Shown here one piece after another: positions 23,150-35,800 of a stretch of 64,000 nt of DNA (position 1 is its first letter; the number at the start of each line of letters is the position of its first letter). The DNA is from Arion vulgaris (Eukaryota; Mollusca; Gastropoda; Stylommatophora; Arionidae): contig CM036755.1 in assembly GCA_020796225.1 (NCBI GenBank), forward strand, positions 82,963,150-83,027,149, in the 5' to 3' direction. The notes beneath the pieces are model-generated. The model saw nothing but the letters and a program-made list of their open reading frames with translations. It ran no database searches and was not told the DNA's origin. A program made the translations under genes and the position numbers.

Positions 23150-23660
23150 CCCATTGTTAAAGCATCCACACATCTCACTGACAGCTAAGCAACAGATGAT
23201 CAGCAACATTTTTATACCTACTTTGTGTTACCAGATCCAAACATGGACAATGAGCAAAGCGCAGACACAAAAAAAAATTACATGTGAAATGCGTTGCCTG
23301 CGAAAAGCTACCAACAACACCAGAAAGACAGAGTCACCAACATCATCATAAGAAAGAAAGTTGGCACATAACCTTGCTTGAATTACATTGAGAAACAAAG
23401 AATGAAGTAGTTTGGCTACTTAATAAGAATGCATCAAAACTCCACAGTATATAGAGTCCTCTACAATAGAACATCAGGATAGAACGCGAGAGGAGACCAC
23501 GAAAAAGATGGTTAGATGGCATAGCAGAATCCTGTGAAGGAGCAAAAATGGCAATCACCCAAGCCACCAGAACAGCGCAAGACAAAAAACAGAAAACCAC
23601 GACACTGGGCAACAACCCGGTAACAGTGAGACGACAAAAGAAGAAGCTGCCTGAAAGTAC
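23150..23660 (+). mobile_element. LINE-T remnant ending just before HMGCL exon 1
   Basis: It encodes [34 protein letters not shown] and a GRPRKRWLDGI-like tail, ending aacagtgagacgacaaaagaagaag near 23653. The HMGCL start codon is only about 90 bases further. Confidence 0.85.
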
Positions 23661-23744
23661 CTGGAAGTATATGGTATTCGATGCTATTCGCATATCACTA
23701 TTGCACATTCACATCGTTATGTTAAACTTTGACCCCTAATCAAG

Positions 23745-23831
23745 ATGTCCTCCTTTGCATCAAGTGTATTTCGCATAAGATCGTTACGACGGATTGAGAA
23801 ATGTTTTGCTGCCAACTATGGACGGGTCGCG
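23745..23831 (+). CDS. HMGCL: HMGCL exon 1, mitochondrial transit peptide
   Basis: The exon encodes 29 residues starting [20 protein letters not shown] and ends RVA|gtaagt in phase 0, exactly the phase exon 2 needs. It has five Arg before residue 20, hydroxyl and hydrophobic residues and only one acidic residue, as expected for an amphipathic mitochondrial presequence. The human gene also has a short phase-0 first exon. The 10.2 kb distance to exon 2 means transcript support would be decisive. The alternative start is Met1 of exon 2, which would give a cytosolic form. Confidence 0.72.
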
Positions 23832-26800
23832 GTAAGTAATTATTTGTCAATATTGATGGAGACTGCATTAAAACTAAGTAGTTAATTATTTGGAGTTCGA
23901 GATTTGTGTATGTAAAAAATACTTTCGCGGCTTCTAGATATTCGATTGTGTCTGCTGTTCAGCCTGTTCTTACTCTTTCTTTCTTTGGCTTTTGGTAACC
24001 GTAATAATTTCATATTTTAATTTTGAAAGGTAATATAAAAGGAATGACTTAGTCGTAGCCATCCATCGCAAGCGATGGTGACAACAGCCTTAGATGTGTG
24101 TTGTTGAGCCTCTCTGTTGTGTGCGTAGGTAACTGAGTCCAATCCTGAAACACACAATCCCCTAGGGGCACCTGACCATAGGTAGGACATACGGTGGCCT
24201 CCGATAACATAGGCAAGCGGGCTCAGGAAAACATTCTAGGAAATAAGACCACAACCGTCGCGTGATCCTCGCATTCCAGTATTGTTGTATAAAGACTAAT
24301 ACTATCCTTAAATATAAGGTGCTCGCCTCACGCTCCAAAGGTACTCGGTTCGTTCCCTCATGGAACGATCAGTTATTTGTCCAGAGATCTCGTAGCTCAT
24401 TGTAGGTTAGACTCCTATAGTTTCTAATTCTCTCGGAGACAGACGATAAATTGTAGTTCCTGTGTTCAAGTTAGGCACGTTAAAGGACCTGTTGCAAGTG
24501 AAAATCGATAAGAATAGGCTGCAAAGCCGCTGGCCTGGCAACATTCATTAATGATTATAATAAAATTCCGACTTCAAATTACATCAGGGATTCTTGTCAA
24601 TGCTACAGAGTTTGTGCACTGCCGCTGAGATCTTATATAAGAAAAAAAAATCAAGGCGCACATTGCTACTCACCAAAGTGCAATCACGATGGTCCTATCT
24701 ATCATTCATCCATTGCAGTTTTGTTGATTAAATTCATCTCCATTTATCTGTATACCCACAGCTCAGGGGCCTGAATTTTTTTTCTCTCTCTCTCTCTCTG
24801 CATTTTTAACCAGGATTGGGGCATAGACCCTCAAACAACTCATACCAAGTCTTCCTATCTCTAGCTATCTCCTGCATCTCCCTCCAGCTCTGCTTTATAT
24901 TGATCTCTGCCTCCAAATCTTGTCTCCATGTATTTCTAGGCCTTTCTTTTGTTGTCCCTGTGGGTTTCAGGAAAAAACCTTGTTAAATGCCCCTCTCGGC
25001 ATGTGTTGCGGGGCTCACAAGGGAGCAAAGAATAATAACACTGCGACCTACAAAGCATGTCATAAGAGGCGACTGAGGTAGGGGCCTAGGGAAGCTACCC
25101 TAGTAAATGAAAAGCTTTGATGAAAATGGATGTGCTGTCCTACTTATATAACCTGCATAATGTACAATCGCTCTTAGGCTTGGATCACATATAAATCACA
25201 AAGAGTGATTAACAAGTAGTTGATATGGAGAGTTTGATGAGGAAATATTCCCCTCTGGTTTTCTCAAAGTGTGTCCTATCCAGCACCAGCATATTTTTTA
25301 GCCTCTTGGTTCACTAGAATCTGTCCTGTTCTCTCCATAAGTTCCTCATTTGTGACATTATCCTGAATTTTGTCACTTAACATATAACTTTATTAATATG
25401 CAAACAGATGTTCATTTACACACCAACAATGATAAAAATGTGTTCCTAATTAAACTAATTTATGTATGGTCTTCTTCACCCTTCACCTCTAGGGAGGCAT
25501 AGGTCTGCAACTAAGACCTTCCAAACCCTCTTATCCAACGCAATTTTTTTCCAGAACTCTTCACTCTCTCCTCATTTTCTTGCATTCCGCCTCCCAACTC
25601 CAGGTGTTCCTGTGTCTTCCCTTACCTCTATTACTGGGGTTCTATCGGAGGGCCTGTCTCATGATGCTGTCAGGTGGTCTTGTATGGTCTAGTTTTCATA
25701 AAAATAATGTGTCACAGCTTAAACAAATTTATGCATGGCCTAGTTTTATTTCCTAAACAGACCATTACATAATAGTGCTTTGAATTGGCAAAAAAACTTG
25801 GACTTTGTGTGAACAAATATCTCAGCCCAAGTATGCTGTTATCAGCCAACCTCATTGAAAGATAAAAATGATCATAGTTGCTAGTTGTGTCATAAATCGA
25901 GTATACTTTTTTATTTGTTTAGTAATTCAAAATTTATGACCACAACGCATCAATTCCGAAAGTAAACAAAATATTGATGTAATATTAAAGCTGATGTATT
26001 TAATGAAGATTGATACGTTGATATGTGGTTGCAGTCGGAAGAATACTTACCAAGATTTTTCTACCTGGAAATAACCAAAGGATGTTCTCGATGGAAGTTT
26101 GTGATGAAGACTCGGGCAACTTGTTGGATTCAGTAGATGTAAGACTCAGTAGTGTAGACTCGCGTGAGGATTTACGTTAAATTCGTTTTCTTAATGAATA
26201 TTCTCAGTAACAAGATCGTTAGCTTATGTTGTAGTTATGTTATGTTCTGCACTTTGTGTTGTTTTCAATACTGAGACTTCATTTTTCTATTTTGATGTCT
26301 TCAATCTCAACAACTTTGTTGTTTAGTGAAATCTTGAAACATGAAATATAGTAGTATTACACAGTAAAATAAAACACATGCACAAAAAATAGCAACATGC
26401 GGAATGAGATGTCTCCGCAAAGTCATCAACAACACAACAATCGACAGAGTTACGAATACCAGCATCAGAGAAAAGGTTGGAACAAGACCGTGCTTGAACT
26501 ATATAGTGAAACAGAGAATGAAGTGGTTTGGCCACTTAGTAAGAATACAAACAGACCAAACTGCCTACGAAGCTTTCCACAACAGAATATCAGGAAGGAA
26601 GGTGAGAGGAAGACCAAGGAAAAGGTGGATAGATAACATAGTTGAATTCTGCCAGGAGACTTAAGAAAACCAGCAAGCAAAGTCACCAGAGAAGTGCAAG
26701 ACAAACACATAAAACCATGACACTGTGTTAACAACCCGGTAACAGTGTGCTGACAAAAGAAGACACAGTAAAAAGTTATTTTGAAAAGTAAAGAGTCTAT

Positions 26801-29800
26801 CGCATACCTCTAGGTATATAGGGTAATACAGTGTCCTATGTTAGGCCCGTATTTTCATTGGTCGGACATGATGTGGATGAGCCTAGCCTGCGTTCTGAAG
26901 GTTGTTCGGCACTGATGTGGATGAGCCCTAGCCTTGCGTTCTGAAGGTTGTGGGTTCTAATCTGCACTGTTCTATTCACTGGTGCTATTTTTGTACAGAG
27001 ACCCCTAGGATTGTTGCAGGAGCTACTGAGTTCATACTTTGTACAATACTCTCGGCAGGTGGCGTGCCATTTCTGGGGAGGGGACTGAGCCATATGGAGT
27101 AACACCCAGTGCAATGAAGTCAATCCTTCGGCTTTAGACATGATGAACGATGTTATCAACATCATGCTGGCTGCCCTCACTTCCTAGTGCATTTCCGGTT
27201 ACCAAATTGAAGTTGGGTTGACCTGAGAGCCTTTACGGTTTGGAAAAATCCACACCCACTCTGAAATTGAACCCGGGCTACTCTGGCTCTCTGTATTACA
27301 CCGTGAAAATTAAAATTGTGGCATATCCTTTACAGGACGTCACCATCAACCATAGTAAATGAGTTGTTGATCTTAAAAGCACCAATTATATATTCAGTAG
27401 TTTACCATTGCTTTCTGAACGGTGAAGTCTTTTTACCATTCATAAAAATCCACTGGAAAAGAATTTGCTTCCAAATTGCCCATTGCAGCATTTGAACCAG
27501 GTGCTCTTGAATTGTGATCGAGCTCACTACCACCTGCCACATTTGTTTACACACTACATTGGACTAAATGTTTAGTTTTGCATATTCTATCATCACATTT
27601 TGCATTGTATGTGCCTAACAAATTGAAGACCAGAACCTTTGTCTGAATACAAGAGAAATAAGATATGACCGCTGATGAAGCAAATGTCAATACAAAATTT
27701 CCATCAATAATTAAGATATTGAAAATGTTACTTATTTTCAATATCTTATTTTCCCATTTGTTTTTACCGCTTGCTATGAATCCAGTTGTAAGTTGTAGTC
27801 ATGGTGCCTCTAACAAAATTTAGCATGAAAACTTGTTTTCCATATCACAACTGTACCTCACCATTCAGGCAAGCCTTAATCAGGCTTCATGGGTACTTGT
27901 AATTTAGATCCCTAAGTAAAGGATCAAGTCCTCCTTTAGTCTAACCGTGTGCACACCAGGAACTTTTTTTGGGAGGACCTAGCTGTTCTCGATCATCAGA
28001 ATTCCCACAATATGTGACAGTTAGCGCAGTGTATAACAATAGAGATTATGCAAAAGAAATCTGAGGAGACTATCCATGGAAATTCAGAGGCTAGTTAGTA
28101 TGAAGAAAATATGACATAACACAAACCAAGAAACAAAAGTAAAACGTCTGAGGGCATGCATTTTTCTGTGTTAACATGGATGTGAATCACGGACCATAAC
28201 AAAGTCATTAAAGAAGAAAATTTGAATTTTTTTAAAAAGTGCTACATAAAAATTCTTAGAATATCTTGGATAGAAAAAATATAGACACCCTGTGAGACCT
28301 GAACACGGAGGAGTATTGCCTTATAAACAACATCACATCCCTGAAACTGACATATTTTGGTCACATTAAATGTCACAGTGGTTTGGAAGAGCAGTAATGG
28401 AGGACCTGGCTCCTGGAAGACACAGCAGGCTGAACCATGATGATGGTGGCAACAGGACATTTTAAATAATCTTGAACTTGGAGACAGGAGAACAGGCCAG
28501 AAATTGATAATTTTTCAGTCATGCAGTGCAGAGTAATATTCTGCAAAAAACATGCTACATGATGATGTACTTTGAATCTGTTACCTGATAAAGACCTTTT
28601 TGTAGAAATACTAGTTTAGTTTGTTGTTCTACTATGTAAAACGTACTCACTTCTTGTTTTGATATCTCACCGTTTGGTATATAGTTTTGCTGAAATCTGT
28701 CACATGATTGCTCTTTTTGTATGAATTTTTGTGTGTTTAATTGTACCAGACGTCAAGCTTACAACATTGCACATCTTGATATCGCCAGTGTGTTGCCTGG
28801 GTCAGCAAGGGAAACAAAAAATAGTACCAATGCGACCTACAATGCACGTCATAAGAGGGGACTGAAGTAGGGGCCTAAGGAAGCTACACTACATAAAAAG
28901 CATTGCAGAAATTGGATATTCTGGCCTACTTGTAAGCGCATAACTGGTACAGCGTACAATCACTCTTAGGCTCAGATCACATTCAAATCATAGAGTTGTT
29001 TAACAAGTGGTCAAGATGGATCATTTGAAGAAGATCTTGATAGGAGGAGAGATTAAAAGTTCTAAATTTCCACATCAAAAATAAAATGAGTGAAAAACTT
29101 GTAATTCTTGGACTGATGAAGAAACAAATACCATAGAAATCTATCTAAATCCTTCGTGTTCGATTGACACATAAGGCTTCGACAAGAGACTTCCACTGTT
29201 GCCGTTCTGCTGCCTTTATATCAACCGTCTCCCACATGAGGCCACACTCCTTCAACTCTCCACCGTTCTTCTCCATGTTTCCTTTGGACATCCAGGCCTT
29301 CTCTTCCCATCCGCTGTCCATCTGAGATGTGTCCAAGCCAATGCCCCACATCGACATACATGTCCAAACCGCCTCCATCTTCGTCTCTTAATGATGGTCT
29401 ACAAGGAGTCTGTTTGTTTCAAAAGCTCCTCATTTGTTATGGTATTTGGCCAGAAAATTTGCTGGATTCTTCTTAAACATTTATTCTGAAATGTTTCCAG
29501 CTTGTGTTTTATGTTTTGGGTCTAGAGATAGTGTCATATTAGCTTGAACTGAACTAAGACAATTTGTATTGTTGCTTACAGAGCTTATTGTTTGTTTAAT
29601 TATACATTTGGTTTTTGTTTACTTTTATTTCCATGTTATATGTCTACATTAGATACTCAAATGTATGTATTCCAGATGTGTGTAGAAGCGCAGGCTCCGA
29701 TAACATACAGCCATCGAGCTCAGGTACAAATTCTAGGAAATAAGACCACAACCGTTGCGTGACCTCGCATTCCAGTATTGTTAAACAAAGATTCATTTTG

Positions 29801-32800
29801 AAAACTACACAATAATGTTATATTATGTTACAAATGAAGTTTAATAATAAGGAATATCAGCATTATTACCATTTTTCATCAATAAATAACCATAGACTCA
29901 TAGAATTGTGTAAAATTGCTGAAAATCTTACAGTGTTCTATCAAACACTTAAAACAACCAGCCCCCATTAAACATAAAATTTTGCTTTCCCGTCTGAGCT
30001 AGTAGGCCATATGTTGCCGGGGCCATGTTTTAACCTAATGTATATGCATGTTATGAAGCCGTCGTAGCACATAGGTAGTGTGTTGAATCAAATAACTAAC
30101 TTGTATTGTTCAATTCTCTATTGTTAATTACTAAATTTGCCTCTGTGCAAATGTATATCTTTCTGTGGTCATACTAAAACTTTAATCATGTCAACAGAGC
30201 GAAGTCCGTTGTCTTTTCCAGGTCAGAGTGGCTGCCCCATAGCTTCTGCCTCAGTTCTACATGCATTAAAAAGATCATTAAAGAGTGTTTATCATACAAT
30301 GCAAAAGTAATGACCACACTTAGTCAGAAAGGTTGTAAAAGGCTCTTTGGCGTAGATCCATGCCCAAATATACTGTGTTAAGCGGGTTATTAAAGAGAAA
30401 TGTACACATGAGGGAAAGAAAAGTGTTTGACTGTTAGCAAGAGAGAACTCTAACATTTTCTTCGGCCGAAAACTTTTTTCGGGTGTGCCTGTCCTGCACT
30501 AGTAGGGACCTAATGGGGGGCGCACCGTTCTAACTTTTCTTGACAAACATTTTTTAAATACCACAATAAGAATGATCAAGATGGTCAAGAATAACGTACA
30601 CAAACATACAAAGAAACAACAGTTCTGCATGATCTGGGCATATCTGCCATCTTAGGTCATTTTAGACTGAACATTGTAGACTGAAGTATGTGTTTAGCTG
30701 TCTAGATTCCTGTTCCACATGGACATTCTTTCGTGTAGGAATCCCTGAGTCTCTATAAATGCCGGAAGTGTTATCAGCCGTGAAGGAGGAGCTGGATCTG
30801 ACATTAAAAGCAGACTGAGTAAGGCACTTAATGCATTCTTGACCCTTCAGACGGTCTGGAAACCAGCCCAATACAGCATAAGAGGCAAGATTAATATATA
30901 CTGCAACTGTTTACTGAAAACCAGCCCAATACAGCATAAGAGGCAAGATTAATATATACTGCAACTGTTTGCTGAAAACCAGCCATACAGCATAGAGGCA
31001 AGATTAATATATACTGCAACTGTTTACTGAAAACCAGCCCAATACAGCATAAGAGGCAAGATTAATATATACTGCAACTGTTTGCTGAAACCAGCAATAC
31101 AGCATGAAGGCAAGATTAATATATCCAGCTGTTTGCTGAAACACCCAATACAGCATAAGAGGCAAGATTAATATATACCACAGCTGTTTGCTGAAAACCA
31201 GCCCAATACAGCATAAGAGGCAAGATTAATATATACCACAGCTGTGTACAGGAAATCAGTCCAATACAGCATCAGAACCAAGATTGATATATACCATAGC
31301 TGTGTGCTATCAATTTTACTATATGGATCAGAATGCTGGAGAATGAAAGAACAAGATATATCCAAACTCTCCACCTTCCATACAACTTGTCTGCAAAAGA
31401 TATTTTGTGTGTTCTGGTCAAATACTTTATCTAACCAAGAGCTGCTTGCGCAGTGTCAACAATAGAATATGAGCACCATCATCCAAAGAGATGCTGGAGA
31501 TGGATCAGACATGTGATCCGCATGGAGGCTAACTCTCTCGTGAAAAGTTCACTGAGTTGGACACCAGAGGGTAAATGAAAATACGGAAGAATGACCTAAA
31601 GGAGAACAGTAGAACAAGAAATGAATTACAGCTGGAACACAATACAGAGGATGGCCAAGAATAGAGAAGAATGGTGTGCAATTGCTGCTGCCCTAAGTGC
31701 CAGGGAACGTCACAGGCTAGAGAGAGAGTTTGCAGTGATTGGTTCTCAAGTGAAACAGGGGGGTCTGCTGGTGTCTTTAAGATGATCTTCTTCATTGCGT
31801 TCGTTCTTTACGACCAATTTTACTCACTCCTTGTAATATGTTTGATCTTTGCCAAGAACGTGTATACGTTGCACATTGGTTTGGTAGCCCCTAAATGCAT
31901 AGACATGTTTAGGACATGTGCATCCGATTTCAGCCAAACCTCCTTAGTTGCCTCATACGACATTCGTGGCAGGTAACAGTGGTTATATTCTTTACACCCC
32001 AAATTTGGGTCCCGGTAACCACTCGGGCGTTTAAGATGACGAATTGGATCAAATATGTTATCTACATTCATAAACTTTTTACGCTTTGATGGGAATGTGG
32101 ATTATGGTAGATTAAAGGGTTTTAAAGCCAAAGGACTGACTTCATTGCATCAGGTTTTACCCCATATGGCTTGGTTTCTCTCCTAAATAATGGCACGCCA
32201 CCTGCCCAGAGTATTGCACAAAGCACAAACTCCGTAGCTCCAGCAACAATGCTAGGGGTCTCTGGAAAATACTGCATTCGTGAACAGAATGGTGCGGTCT
32301 GGATTTGAACCTTCGATCCACAAGGCAGAGGGCTTAACCACAGAGATCCCCATATGGTGGATATCCTATTAACTAATTTTGGGGAAAGTTGTAATCGTCA
32401 CATGTGAAGGTTCTTAGCTGCTGGCACTGTAAAAGGGACAGATCACCTATCATGTCACCCTGTGTGCAAAGACAATGATTCTGGCCAGTTTTAATCTAGT
32501 GTTATATATTATAGTATAGTATGTACTGGAATTTTGTTTGCACGTAACTTGGGAGTTCCATATTTTATTTAGACTTTTAAAAGCTGATACGAATCTGCAA
32601 AGCAACATCAGCTTTTAAAAGTCTAAATAAATATGGAACTGCAAGTTATATATTATTATAACTAAATTACGAGTTTTCAATTCAAATGTTTTATCAATCC
32701 TAACATATATCAGCGAGAGTTGGAAAATGACTAAAGATATAGAAACAAGTTGAATGCATTTGAAAATAGATGTCTGCCAAAAATAATGAACATAAAATGG

Positions 32801-35800
32801 AACAAATTCAGAAGTGATGAAATCAGAGAAATGTCTAATCAACCATTACTTACTTACTTGATTTATTCCTCTTCGCTCCTCGTAGAGCATAGAGCCTCAA
32901 CAGTTGTTCGCCACTCTTTTCAGTCTCTGGCTGTTTTCTTTATGGTCTCCCAGGATAGTCAAGCGCTCTTCAGATCCTCAAGAAGACTTCGTCTCCAGGT
33001 CTGTTTAGATCGTCCTCTTTTTCGTTTTCCCTGCAGGTTCCACTCAAGTGCTTGTCTAGTGACACTTGACTGTGTCTTCTGTAGGGTATGCCTACCCATC
33101 CGAATGGAGAAATTGCTTGCAGGCCCTATGTAGCGATTACAACGGTACGAGAGGAATTATTATGTTATGTTGCTTTGACAATTTGTACCATAATTTATAT
33201 TTTAATATTTCCAGTACAATCACAATTGCTTCCCAAATAGGTGAGCTGCTCTGTTATTTTTATCATTTTGATTCCAGGGTAATATCTGCATTACTTGTCA
33301 TAGGTGTACTTGATTCTTGTCTGTACACTTTCTGATAGGTCTCTTGATGTTGTATTGTTACTTTACAAATCTTGTTAAAACAACTTTTATACTATGAAAC
33401 ATATAAATTTGTTGCTTGTCTGTACACTTTTTGATTGTTCTGTTGATAGGTCTCTTGACAGCTCTCAGGTCGACCCAACCTCAATTGGGTATCAAGAAAG
33501 GCAATGGGAAGTAAAGGCGGCAGGCATGATGTTGATCACATCACCCTAATTTGCGGTTGAATTTTTAAAAATCATGTTGAAACAACTGTTATATTATCAA
33601 ATATATAAATTTGTTGCTTGTCTGTATACTTTTTGATCGTTCTCCTGGTGCAATATTGTTATTTTACAAATCATGTTAAAACAACTGTTATATTATCAAA
33701 TATATAAATTTGTTGCTTGTCTGTATACTTTTGACCGTCTCCTGGTGCAATATTGTTATTTTACAAATCATGTTAAAACAACTGTTATATTATCAAATAT
33801 ATAAATTTGTTGCTTGTCTATATACTTTTGATCGTCTCCTGGTGCAATATTGTTATTTTACAAATCATGTTAAAACAACTGTTATATTATCAAAACATAA
33901 ATTTGTTGCTTGTCTGTATACTTTTTGATGGGTCCCTTGATGCTGTATTATACCTTACAGTTCATGGTTAAAACAACTGCTAGATTATCAAACATAAATT
34001 TGATATAATTTCTTCTTCACTTCAGATGGCCGGTCTACCAAGCTTTGTAAAGCTAGTGGAGGTTGGACCCAGAGATGGCTTACAGAATGAACAGGTAAAC
34101 TTGTGCCTTCACTCAGTATTTGAGTAGGAGAGTCGCTGTTGTTAGTGAACTTGCTTCTTAGGCTAGTGGACCGTGTTGAATTCTTCAGAGGGCGTGGAGT
34201 TATTTCCAACGCAACAGCTTTCATGTCGACCCAGCCTTAATTGGGACCGGTAAAAGCAGTGGGAAGTTAAGGCGGCAGGCATGATGTTGACCACATCACC
34301 GATCATGTGCCGACGGTCAATGAAAAATACAGGGCTAACACCGTATTACCCTATATACCACATGGTATAAAAATGATTCCTTTACTTTTACTTACTCAAT
34401 TTTTGGTTAATGTTGTTACAAGTCTCTTGAACAAGTATCAATGCATTCTGGGTGAATCCATCTTCACTCTGGTCCATTTTGAGAGCCACTGTAGCTTAGT
34501 TGTTAGTGAACTTGTTTCTTATGCACATGGTCAAGAGTCAATTCCACAGCGGGCGTGGAATATTTTTCTGACCGTAATGGTTCTCAAGTCAACCCAAACT
34601 TAATTGGATACCAGGAAAGGCACTGGAAAGTAAAGGTGGCTGTCTTGATGTTGACCACATCACATATCGTGTGCCGATGGTCGATGAAAATACGGACAAA
34701 TCTTATTACCAAATATACCTCGAGGTATAATAACAAGTTGAGAGCCGCTGTAGCGTAGTTGTGAGTGAACTCGCTTCGCAAGGCTGGTGGTCTGGGTTCA
34801 GCTCCGCAATGCGCGTGGAATTTTTCCCGACCACGACGGCTTTCAGTCGACCCAGCCTCAACTGGGTACCAGACATGCTCTGGGAAGTAAAGGCGGTCGG
34901 CGTGATGCTGACCACATCACCCATTGTGTGCCGACGGTCAATGAAAAATACAGGCCTAACACTGTATTGACCTATATACCACAAGGTATGAAAGGTTCCT
35001 TTACTTTACTTTTACTTATAATAACAAGTTCCCTTTTTTATCCCTGGTCTCTTTCAGTCAATTTAAAAAAGGTGTCAGCAACACAACTCTGTCATAGACA
35101 GTTCTGGGCCAAAGTGCTTTTTGATTCTTAGGAAGTATTCTGTGAAATGGTAGGTCTTTATGGCGAAGTGGTTAACATGTTTGCCTGCTATTCTGAAGGT
35201 TGTGGGTTAGAATCCGGGCTAAGTCACATGTAACTTTCATGAAATCGCTAGGATTTCTGCTACAGCGACAGAGTTTTGAACACTCACTAGATGCATGCCA
35301 TTTCTGCAAACATGGATTTAGCCATATGGGGAAATCTGCAATGAACCAATCATTCCTTTTTACTTTTTTAAGTGACTGAAATCACGATGATTCAGATGAC
35401 CAGCATTGAAACCATAAAAAAGTAACTCTCGACAGGCAAGACGTCAACAGTCCAATTACCTGTGGGTCTCTGTGGCGTAGAGGTTAGGTGCTCATCTCTT
35501 GTGCCAAAGGTACCAGGTTCTTCTTGGGCGCTATCTGGATATTTTTTCCCAGAGGTCCCTAATCTCAGTGTAGGTGACTTTGTGTCATCACAGGAGCAAT
35601 GAAATCAACACCAATAGTGGAGATGGAAAGAGTGAGGGGGAATACAAGCACTGAGAGAACACAGAGACACAAAACTGATGACACAGGCAGAAAAGTTTCT
35701 GAGTATGCCAAGCCACCAATGATTCCAAAACCTTGCAATGGGAGTCGGCTGAAAAGAAGCAGCTTTATTCATCAGGCAAAAGACTGAATAGGCAAACTTC

